NCBI RefSeq assembly: GCF_013359775.1 | Contig: NZ_JABMCI010000067.1 | Coordinates: 186,001-250,000, forward strand | DNA: 64,000 nucleotides | Source: Cellulomonas humilata | GTDB lineage: Bacteria; Actinomycetota; Actinomycetes; Actinomycetales; Cellulomonadaceae | Direction of reading: 5' to 3' | Part shown: positions 18,856-27,100 of the stretch, piece by piece | How positions within the stretch are numbered: position 1 is the first letter of the stretch | How the letters are laid out: each line of letters opens with the position of its first letter | The notes under the pieces: model-generated | Databases searched by the model: none | What the model saw: only the letters and a program-made list of their open reading frames with translations | What the model was told of the DNA's origin: nothing | Made by a program: the position numbers and the translations under genes

Positions 18856-20928
18856 GTGAGCGAGACGGGGCTGGACTCGGCGCTCGAGTACCACATCGTC
18901 AACACCCTCGGGTGGCCCGCCCTGCGCCCTTTGCAGCGGGCAGCGGTGCGGCCGGTGCTCTCGGGGGCCGACACGCTGCTCGTCGCTCCGACAGCGGGAG
19001 GCAAGACCGAAGCGGCAATGTTTCCCCTGCTCAGCAGGATGATCGCCGAAGAGTGGACGGGCACCTCGATCATCTATGTGACACCCCTGCGTGCCCTCCT
19101 CAACAATCTGCACCCACGCCTCGAGGCGTACGCCGGGTGGCTCGGCCGAACAGTCGGACTCTGGCACGGTGACGTCGGTGACGGCGCCCGGCGCAAGATC
19201 CGATCGGAGCGGCCCGACATCTTGTTGACCACGCCGGAGTCCCTCGAGGCGATGCTGGTCTCCCGGCGCACCGACCACCGGATCATGTTCGCGAACGTTC
19301 GCGCTGTCGTCGTAGACGAGCTCCACGCATTCGCGGGTGCGGACCGCGGATGGCACCTGCTCGCGGTCCTCGAACGCATCCAGCGCATCGCGAATGCACC
19401 GCTGCAGCGCATCGGGCTTTCCGCCACCGTGGGCAACCCTGCCGACATGATCACGTGGCTGCGGGGGAGCAGTGAGTCGTCTGCATCGCGGCCACCGGGA
19501 GTGTTCGTCGACATCCCACCTGCTGCAGACGCGCCCGCCGCCCAGATCACGCTCGACTACGTCGGCTCGCTGACCAACGCAGCCGTGCTGCTCTCGCAGA
19601 TGTTCCGCGGCGAGAAGCGTCTCGTCTTCTGCGAAGCGCGCGCTCAGGCCGAGGAGCTGGCGTTCGAGCTCCGGGAGCGTGGAGTCACCACGTACGTCTC
19701 GCACTCATCGCTCTCGGTCGACGAACGACGGCTTAGCGAGCGGGCCTTTGCCGACGCGCACGACTGCGTCATCGTCGCGACCTCCACCCTCGAGCTCGGC
19801 ATCGACATCGGCGACCTCGACCGCGTGATCCAGATCGACGCACCCCGAACTGTCGCATCGCTGCTGCAGCGCCTTGGGCGTACCGGTCGACGTCCAGGGT
19901 CGGTGCGCAACATGCTCGTCGTCGCCACGAGCAGTGACGCTTTGCTTCGTGCTGCCGGGCTCCTGCTTCTCTGGGGACGGGGGTACGTCGAGCCGGTCGA
20001 GCCGCCGCCGTCCCCAAGGCATCTGGCAGCACAGCAGTTCCTTGCGCTCGCGCTCCAAGAAGGGCGGTTCGGCCCGAGCACGTGGCGGCGATGGTGGGGT
20101 GACAGTGAGGTCATGGCCGACGGCGACGTCGTGCTGGACTACCTGCGCGCCGAAGAGTTCTTGGTCGAGGACGAAGGCATCTGCTTCATGGGTCCGCGCG
20201 CGGAGAGGGAGTTCGGGCGGCGGCACTTCATGGATCTGCTCGCGACGTTCACGGCCGACCTGGAGCTGCGAGTTCTTGCCGGAACGAAGGAGATCGGCTT
20301 CGTCTCGCCGCTTTCGGTCGGGAGCCATGCCCCGGGCGCCGAGTCGCGACTGCTCTTGTCCGGGTACGCATGGTTTATCGAGCACGTCGACTGGGAGAAG
20401 CACACAGTTTTCGTCCGGCCGGAGCCGGAGAAGGGGGTCTCGCGGTGGTCGGGCGGAGCAGTGTCCGAGTCGTTTGCCTTGAGCCGAGCTCAACGCGACG
20501 TGCTGCTTGGCGCAGATCCCCGCGTCACGCTCTCCAAGAGGGCCGTGGACCGACTTGCGTCCGTGCGTGAGGAGGAGCTCTGGACCGTTGACCGCGGCGG
20601 GCTCGTGCTGGAGCGTCGCGGACCGCGGAGCCGGTTGTGGACCTGGGCGGGCCGGCGGGCGAACGAGACCATCGTCGGCGCACTCGGCATCGCCGCCGAC
20701 GCCGCGTCGAACAACCCGTACATCGATATGCCGGCCGAGATCGGCCCCGCCGAGCTGCGGGCTGCGGACATCTCCACGGCGCTGCCGGTAATCAGCCCCG
20801 AGGCCATCGAGGGGTTGAAATTCTCAGCAGCACTGCCCGCGGATCTCGCTCGTGCCACGCTCGCCGAGCGATTCGTCGATCGTCCCGGCGCCCTCGACGT
20901 TGTCCGTTCGTCGATCGTCGTCCTGTGA
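18856..20928 (+). CDS. brxHI: BREX type 2 Lhr-like helicase BrxHI
   Basis: A 690-residue superfamily 2 helicase. Motif I is APTAGGKTE (K50), motif II DELH (154-157), and motif VI sits in LLQRLGRTGRRPG. It resembles Lhr-type helicases and is the last core gene of BREX type 2. The GTG at 18,856 lies 7 nt after the brxD stop. The stop is only 4 nt from the stop of the convergent gene at 20,933, so there is no room for a separate terminator and transcripts from the two sides must meet here. Confidence 0.92.
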   Translation: MSETGLDSALEYHIVNTLGWPALRPLQRAAVRPVLSGADTLLVAPTAGGKTEAAMFPLLSRMIAEEWTGTSIIYVTPLRALLNNLHPRLEAYAGWLGRTVGLWHGDVGDGARRKIRSERPDILLTTPESLEAMLVSRRTDHRIMFANVRAVVVDELHAFAGADRGWHLLAVLERIQRIANAPLQRIGLSATVGNPADMITWLRGSSESSASRPPGVFVDIPPAADAPAAQITLDYVGSLTNAAVLLSQMFRGEKRLVFCEARAQAEELAFELRERGVTTYVSHSSLSVDERRLSERAFADAHDCVIVATSTLELGIDIGDLDRVIQIDAPRTVASLLQRLGRTGRRPGSVRNMLVVATSSDALLRAAGLLLLWGRGYVEPVEPPPSPRHLAAQQFLALALQEGRFGPSTWRRWWGDSEVMADGDVVLDYLRAEEFLVEDEGICFMGPRAEREFGRRHFMDLLATFTADLELRVLAGTKEIGFVSPLSVGSHAPGAESRLLLSGYAWFIEHVDWEKHTVFVRPEPEKGVSRWSGGAVSESFALSRAQRDVLLGADPRVTLSKRAVDRLASVREEELWTVDRGGLVLERRGPRSRLWTWAGRRANETIVGALGIAADAASNNPYIDMPAEIGPAELRAADISTALPVISPEAIEGLKFSAALPADLARATLAERFVDRPGALDVVRSSIVVL

Positions 20929-20932
20929 CGCT

Positions 20933-21766
20933 CTACGCGGCGTCGACCCGGAACTGGTCGCGCAGCAGCGGCAGATCCAGGCGCACAGTCGTGCCGTCAG
21001 CGTCCAGCGCTAGCACGGTGTAGCCCTCGAGGTTCAAGAGCCGGCGCATCGCTGCGCAGGTCGGATCAAAGGAACGGCCTTCGAGTCCAGCGGCGGCAGC
21101 GAGCTCACGCGAAGACGCACGGCCATCGCCCGCGGCGAGCTGAGCGACGACCGCGTGGACGAGTCCGATCCGAAGGGCGTGGCGGCCGGATTTCACGTGC
21201 TGTTCGCGGAAGGTCGGGCTCTCGACCAGAGCCGAAGCCAGGGCCGCCTCGGGGCCGCTCGGATCGATGGCGCGCGGCTGGAGCGCTGGCTGGGTGCGGC
21301 GTTCAGCAAGCGTCGGTCGATCGGCGACTCGCGACAGCGGAGCGGCTGTGGGCCGTGTGCGTCCCACGCTCGGAATCGTTGGGTCCGGTAGCAGGCCCCA
21401 GTCACCGTTGTCGATCCGGAGGGTCAGCTCGCCCGCCGCCGCTGCCATCGCCACTGGATCCTCGAGGAACTCCTCCAACACGACCCGATCAAGACGGCCG
21501 CCTTTCGTCGCCTTGCCCTGGTAGTGAGGGAGCTGGGTCATGAGGTCTGCCGTCTTGCGGGAGACGCCGTTGATGTTCCGGAAGTTGGCTGGACGCCCTT
21601 CCGTCGGATGGACGAACGGCACCTGCAGTCGGCGCGAGAGCTCCGCGACGCGTGGATCGGACGGTCGCAGTTCCCACCAGTCGTTCTGGCGGACGAGATC
21701 ACACGCCAGGATCAGCTCCTCGCGGCTCCAGTTGATCTGCACGTACCCATTCTCCGCGATGCTCAC
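20933..21766 (-). CDS. Fusion of an HNH-nuclease-type N-terminal domain with a PglZ C-terminal domain
   Basis: A 277-residue protein. Residues ~1-110 (WSREELILACDLV, ELSRRLQVP, NFRNINGVSRKTADL) resemble the N-terminal domain that precedes HNH nuclease domains in many actinobacterial restriction proteins, but no HNH motif follows. Residues 173-274 align without gaps to residues 807-907 of the PglZ in this locus; I count about 46 identities in 101 positions, with shared blocks SPT, SGRH, RRLLN and LLR.QF. The GTG start overlaps the stop of the upstream helicase gene (GTGA), so the two are coupled. By inference it is a BREX accessory or docking protein, or a modification-sensing factor that contacts PglZ's partners. 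The function is unknown. Confidence 0.75.
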   Translation of the reverse strand: MSIAENGYVQINWSREELILACDLVRQNDWWELRPSDPRVAELSRRLQVPFVHPTEGRPANFRNINGVSRKTADLMTQLPHYQGKATKGGRLDRVVLEEFLEDPVAMAAAAGELTLRIDNGDWGLLPDPTIPSVGRTRPTAAPLSRVADRPTLAERRTQPALQPRAIDPSGPEAALASALVESPTFREQHVKSGRHALRIGLVHAVVAQLAAGDGRASSRELAAAAGLEGRSFDPTCAAMRRLLNLEGYTVLALDADGTTVRLDLPLLRDQFRVDAA

Positions 21767-23514
21767 CTAGGTCCGATGTGCCGGTGGAGGTACGCGCGAA
21801 GTGCTGGATCGCACGCGTACACATACGTCCCCTGCATGCCTCGGGTCAGGAGGACTCGGTAGATGTTGACGATGAACTCGAGCAGGTCATCGTCGGAGTA
21901 GACCCGACCGAGCCGCGGGTTGTTCTCCTTGCCCTTGCGATCGCGGTAGTGATGGCGATGGACTACGAGCCGCCCACTGGCCATGTCGTAGGCGAGCTCG
22001 GGGCCGATGATGACGCCGGCGTAGTTCAGGTCGTAGCCCTGGACCGTGTGGATCGACCCGACCTCGTTGAGCGAGCCGGACGAATTGATCCAGTCCTTGT
22101 CGGTGCTGTTCCAGCGCAGCCTGCAGCCGTCGAGCTCGATGTCGAACGCGTCACTGTCCTTCTTGCTCCTCCATTCCCAGGCGTACCCCGCTACGAGACG
22201 CGCAAGGCCGATGTCGTGGTCCCGGGAGACGATCGCGCTCTGCATGTCGCCGAGGTCGTCGAAGACACGCAGGTCGTAGCCCTCGTATGCCCGGCGATCG
22301 GGCGCGAGCTGCGCCGGAGCAGGATGGAGGAGCTGTCGCACGAACTCCACGTAGTCGGCTCCAGCCTTGACGCGCATCTGCGTCCTCAAGGTGTACAGCC
22401 TGTCCGTCTGCCGTGCGGATCGAGCAAGTTGACCCAGGGTTTCGTTAGGCAGGTCTGCCGGACGGATTCGTTGCTCGGCGTCGACGAGAAAGATCTGGTG
22501 ACTGCTCTGTGCGCGGATCCAGTCCAGCTGAGTCTTTGCGTTGTCGTCCGCCCCGAACAGGCGCTCGTTGATCTCGCCGAACTTCTTGTTCTGCGCTGCC
22601 GAGGGCTGGTTCGCGCGTTGATTTAGCCGGTGGGTCTCGTCGACGATCAGCAGGTCGAACTTGTCTCCGCCGCCGACTTGGGATGGGGAGAGCACCATGC
22701 TCTTGTCGAGTCCCGGAGTGCGGTGGAACACCCGCTGGATCGAGGTGCGCAGGGACTGCTGCGGCACGACGAGGCCCATGCGGAAGCCTGCGAGCAGCTC
22801 CCTATGGCCCTCAGCGAAGTAGTCGGCAAACATCCAGTCCCGATCGAGCACGTCCGCGGGTGCGGTCGAGGCGATGTCGGTGAGCAGCTTCATCAGGTAG
22901 ATCGCGACGATTGTCTTTCCGGTGCCTGGCTGCCCCTGGATCACCATCGTGCTAGGCGCGCTAGCCTCGAGATCCGCAAACAAGCCCTCGAGGATGTCGT
23001 CTACGGCGACGGCCTGGTCTTCCGTCAACGCCTTGAACGGTGACAGCTTGAATAAATCGCTGTTCTCGATCTCGGTGATCGTGCTCGAGAACAGGCCCTC
23101 GTGACGTAGCCGCTCGAAGATGTCCTTGAACCGCGTCCGGTAGGACTCGCGGTGAAAATAGTCTGCGTCGGTGATGCCGCCGTTGAGATTGAGGACGGCA
23201 AAGTTGCCGTCGCCGGAGAACCACCGGATCAGATGGGACTCGAGGTCGAGGCACACCGACTTGTTGAACTCGTCGTCGACCACGACTCGGACGTTGCGCA
23301 TCCCGCTTTTCGAGCCTGAGTCGATGTGCTGCCGGATGCGCGTCCGGACGTTCAGCGTCTCGCCGACATACACGGACGACGTGGTTGGTGCCGATGTCGG
23401 GAGGCCGTCAATGACGTAGACGACGGGCCAGTTGGCGCCTCGGGGATCGGAAGCAGCCCAGGCGTCAAACGCGCGGGCGGTGAACTCGAGACGCTCAAGC
23501 TCAGAGCTGGTCAT
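21763..23514 (-). CDS. GIY-YIG nuclease domain fused to a DUF2075 helicase/ATPase
   Basis: A 583-residue protein. The N-terminal ~120 residues form a GIY-YIG nuclease-like fold (VVYVIDG, then SVYVGETLNVRTRIRQH, then a Glu in LDLESHLI). The rest is a DUF2075 P-loop ATPase of the superfamily 1/Schlafen-like kind, with Walker A GQPGTGKT and DEXX-type LLIVDETHRLN. Such proteins occur in defence islands, often beside a small MazG-like pyrophosphohydrolase, as here. The ATG lies inside the mazG 3' end (14-bp overlap) and the stop overlaps the next start, so all three genes form one coupled operon. It probably acts on DNA or RNA; the substrate is not evident. Confidence 0.85.
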   Translation of the reverse strand: MTSSELERLEFTARAFDAWAASDPRGANWPVVYVIDGLPTSAPTTSSVYVGETLNVRTRIRQHIDSGSKSGMRNVRVVVDDEFNKSVCLDLESHLIRWFSGDGNFAVLNLNGGITDADYFHRESYRTRFKDIFERLRHEGLFSSTITEIENSDLFKLSPFKALTEDQAVAVDDILEGLFADLEASAPSTMVIQGQPGTGKTIVAIYLMKLLTDIASTAPADVLDRDWMFADYFAEGHRELLAGFRMGLVVPQQSLRTSIQRVFHRTPGLDKSMVLSPSQVGGGDKFDLLIVDETHRLNQRANQPSAAQNKKFGEINERLFGADDNAKTQLDWIRAQSSHQIFLVDAEQRIRPADLPNETLGQLARSARQTDRLYTLRTQMRVKAGADYVEFVRQLLHPAPAQLAPDRRAYEGYDLRVFDDLGDMQSAIVSRDHDIGLARLVAGYAWEWRSKKDSDAFDIELDGCRLRWNSTDKDWINSSGSLNEVGSIHTVQGYDLNYAGVIIGPELAYDMASGRLVVHRHHYRDRKGKENNPRLGRVYSDDDLLEFIVNIYRVLLTRGMQGTYVYACDPALRAYLHRHIGPR

Positions 23515-23767
23515 ACTTCGTGCTTCGTCCGCGAGCCTTCTTGGCTGGGTACTTCGCTCGAGTTACGAGCAGCTTGTCGAGGATCAGGTGCCGCGAGTTC
23601 GTGCGAATCTGGTCAGGGTCGGCTTCAGCAACCCATTGGAAGCATTCGAGCAGCTCTCCCGCCTCGATCGCAATGCACTTTGTGAGATTCTCCGGAGTGT
23701 GGAATTGCGCCCAGTCTCGCTGCGCTACGAATGCGGCGGGCTCGGCTCGGACCTTCGGGTCGACCAT
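23501..23767 (-). CDS. MazG-like nucleotide pyrophosphohydrolase, internally shortened
   Basis: An 88-residue protein of the MazG/dCTPase type: QFHTPENLTKCIAIEAGELLECFQW carries the first EXXE metal motif, and the C-terminus LILDKLLVTRAKYP...STKYDQL matches the family end. Full-length relatives have ~105-115 residues, and their second metal motif (ExxD, usually in an EELADV-type helix) lies between these parts. Here about 25 residues including that motif are absent, with no frameshift. The protein is therefore probably inactive as a pyrophosphohydrolase, or works only as a partner of the downstream GIY-YIG/DUF2075 protein. It is the first gene of the minus-strand operon and has a likely leaderless start. 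Confidence 0.75.
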   Translation of the reverse strand: MVDPKVRAEPAAFVAQRDWAQFHTPENLTKCIAIEAGELLECFQWVAEADPDQIRTNSRHLILDKLLVTRAKYPAKKARGRSTKYDQL

Positions 23768-23773
23768 TTGGGC

Positions 23774-23779
23774 ACGCTA
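23774..23779 (-). promoter_or_regulatory. -10 box of a probable leaderless promoter for the mazG operon
   Basis: On the minus strand TAGCGT stands 6 nt before the ATG, the spacing seen for leaderless actinobacterial mRNAs. No good -35 is visible. Confidence 0.5.
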
Positions 23780-23846
23780 GCAGAGGCGTACGTCGCCACG
23801 GTGACGACGTCTCGCTCGTTCGATAGCTCGTGCCCGACGGCGCGCG

Positions 23847-23878
23847 GGCAACGACCGTGGCGGCGCGAACTGTGCTGG
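23847..23878 (+). repeat. 32-bp perfect direct repeat, left copy
   Basis: Starts ggcaacgaccgtggcggcgc and is identical over 32 nt to 29,733-29,764. The two copies bracket the GTPase gene pair. This copy lies 79 bp upstream of the mazG start (opposite strand) and about 300 bp upstream of the first GTPase gene. Confidence 0.93.
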
Positions 23879-24075
23879 CGTCATGCGCTGCGATATCTGT
23901 CCGATCGGAGCTGGAGGCCGTCGCACGGGCGTCGAGCACGTACCGGGACGCCGTGCGGTTGCACTGGGCGATACCCCGGACGTCGCCCGCGAGGTGCCTT
24001 TGACTTCCGATTGAGAGGCCGTAGGTCAGAGCAAGCGCCAACGGGTGTCGGACGGGCTGACTAGCCTTGGCGACG

Positions 24076-24183
24076 ATGACACTGACATCCCATGCAGCGA
24101 CCGGCTCTCGTGCAATGCCATTGCTGTCTTGTCGCGGCTGTGCCGGGACCGGTCCCGCACGGGGGTGGCGTGGTGAGTGCTGA
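24076..24183 (+). CDS. Possible 35-residue leader peptide upstream of the GTPase gene
   Basis: An ATG 8 nt after a TAGCCT box (24,062-24,067) opens a 35-codon frame. It ends in a TGA at 24,181, overlapping the chosen GTG start of the GTPase gene by 11 nt. It could be a leaderless leader ORF coupling translation into the GTPase gene. The peptide matches nothing I recognise. The evidence is only the promoter-like box and the overlap, and chance is quite possible in DNA this rich in G+C. The other ~300 bp of the gap 23,768-24,172 hold the 32-bp repeat and no other gene that I can see. Confidence 0.25.
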   Translation: MTLTSHAATGSRAMPLLSCRGCAGTGPARGWRGEC

Positions 24184-27100
24184 AGGGACGAATTCTGTGG
24201 CAAAGAGTGTCGACGATGTCGTCCCCGACCGCCCGACCTGGAACGGGGATCTGGCTGAACTCGAAGCGGCGCAACAGCCGGGCCTGACGGGTGCCGTCGC
24301 TGAAGCCGCAGCCTCCGGGCTCGCAGAATTGACCCGTTTGGACGCGATCGTCGCCGAGGCCGAGTCGCGCCTGCTGGACGCGTGGCTCGAGATATCGTCC
24401 CCCGGATCAGTCCTGTCCAAGGACGACGACGGGTTCTACGTCATTCTGGAGACCGTCGTAGCCGACCTGAGAGATCGGCTCGAAGACAGTCGTCGCGTGG
24501 CGTCGACATTCAACATCGCGTTCTTCGGCCGAACCGGAGCCGGTAAGAGCACCCTGCTATCGGCTCTCGGCAGGCTCGACGGACAGTTGGTCTCAGACGG
24601 CCGAAGTGACTTCACCACTGACGTCCAGCCGCTCGACTGGCACGGCTGCCGTCTCTTTGACACCCCCGGAATCAATGGGTGGGGCCGGACGCGCCCACGA
24701 CGGGACCTCGAAGAGGCCGCCAGAGAAGCCGTCGAGGTCGCCGACATCGTGTTGCTCTGCTTCGACAGCCAGAGTCAACAGGCATCAGAATTCACCAAGG
24801 TCGCCGCATGGGTGCGCGCCTACCGGAAGCCGGTCATCGCCGTTCTCAACGTCCGCAACACGATGTGGCGCCACCCCGCCAGGGTCGCCGCCGCCGCTCA
24901 GCGCCAGGGGCTGTCCCGAACGGCACAACAGCACGCCGACAACATCACCAGCGAACTCGAAGCGATCGGTCTTCAGGATGTGCCAGTTGTGGCCATCCAC
25001 TCGAAGCGCAGCCTGTTCGCCCGCGCCTCGACACCGTTCTTTGGCCCCGCGGCAACGGAGCTCGAGGCCGAGAGATCGACGTACGGACTCGCCTACCTGG
25101 ACCGGATGTCTAACCTGCCGGTCCTCGAGCGATTGATCTCTGCGTGCGTTGTCGAGGGAGCTGCCGACCTCAGGCTCGCTGCGCTGCGTGAGGGCCTCCA
25201 GGCTGCACTGCTGGCCTGGGCGGACGAGATCGAGTTTCTCGCAAACCAACAGCAGCGTCGCGGGAAGACGATCGAAGGGGTCGTTGCAGAGGGTCTGAAC
25301 ATCCTCGGCTATCCCGATCCGAAGAGACGCCGAGCGCTCTTGCCGCACGACGATGGCGCCGACTTGGTGGAAAGGTTGGAGGCTGCGCGGGGCGAGCCAT
25401 TCACGGCGCCTTCCTCGGGACGTTTGGAAAGCCACGTGAGGCATCTCCTCCGATCACACCTCTACCAGCATCGCGATCATTCGCACGGGGCAGCTGACGA
25501 GCTAATTCTTGACGCCTTCGACCGGCGCCGTCAGGTTTCCAAGGACGAGTTCGAGTCGAAGGTCTTCGATGTCGAGGAGGTCGCCAAGTCAATAGCAGCT
25601 GTAGGCAACCTTGCAGCGGACTTCCTCGTGGAGAATTTGGACATCGTGAGAATCGACGCGCGGATCGACCTGGACCTGATCGACCGCTCTCCGACCGCGA
25701 TCAGGGGAAACACGGGCCTAGGGCGTCGCCGCGCTGCTGACGCGCTCAAGGCCGGCGGACTTCTCAGCAGCGGAACGGGGGCCGCCCTCGGAGTCGTGCT
25801 GTTGACGAACTTCTGGAACCCCGCCGGCTGGACCGCAGCCGCCATACTCGGCGGGCTGGGCATCGCGAGCGCCGTGCTCGGTTTCTTCGGCAAGCGCAGT
25901 CGAAGGAGCTCAGAGGAGCGTCGCGTCGAAACCCGCGCTCGCGCCTTGGCGGACGCACGGACCAGCGTCAACACGTTCTTCGATGAGTGCGAGGCCCAGC
26001 AGTTGGCCAAGATCATGGACGACGCTTGGGCGAGCGCCCGGAAGTCCTTGGCGGGTCAGCTTGCTGAGGCGCTTCATGTTCGCGCCGGCTGCCACAGGCT
26101 CGCGGCGGATGCGGTGTGGTTGCGTGAACAGGCAGCCAGTCAACCGCCGGTGCCGTCACCGGCCGACATCATCCTCTGCGCGTCCGGACGGGTGCTCGCG
26201 GACGCGTCTTCGAGCCTGCCCGTGCGAGCCTTGCTCCTTGGCGAGGACTGGCTTGACGACAGCAGCCACGGCGACCCATCGGAACAACTGTCCGAGGCAG
26301 ATCGCGAGTTCCTCGCAGCGGTAGAGCAGGAGAACAGACATTCCTTCGCTTCCTACCTCGCGAGCACTTACCGGGAATTTGTAGAACCGGTCGAGAGCTG
26401 GTTGGACAGTCTCGCGTCATCCGCCTACCTGGACGAGACCGCCCAGACGGAGGTGCGGCGGGCCAGAGCACTTCTCGGCCAGCCACCGAGGGTCGTCCTC
26501 TTGGGTGACTACAGCTCCGGAAAGACAAGCCTCATCAAACGGTTACTGGCAGAAGCCGGGGTGGAGACCCCTCGAAACATGCAGGTCGACGCGCGTGCGG
26601 CCACGAGCACGCCGAGCCGCTACGCGTTCGGCCGCCTGGAGCTGGTCGATTCCCCCGGATTCCAGAGCGGGCACGATGAGCACGACGCCGCGGCGCTGGA
26701 GGCGTCCGACGTGTCGGCCATGACCGTCGTCGTGCTCCACGTCAACCTGCTGATCGGTGACACGTCTCGACTGGACCGGTTGCTCCTCGGCGACGAAACC
26801 AGCGTCGGCAAGGGTCGCCGCACGATCTTCGTGGTCGGCCGCATCGACGAGATTGGTGTCGATCCCATCGCCTCGCCCCGCGAGTTCGTCGTGCGCAGAC
26901 GCCAGAAGGTGGACGAGTTGCTCAGCATCCTTGAATCCAAAGGCATGGGCATCGCGCGGGATCAGGTGCTCACGCTCGCTGCTGATCCGTACGGACTGGT
27001 TGCGGACAAGCCGGCGGTGACGGCAGCGGACTACGCCGCAGGCAATCGCATCTGGGATGGTGCAGGCGCGATGAGCGCGCCCCTCCTTAGCGCCGACGAT

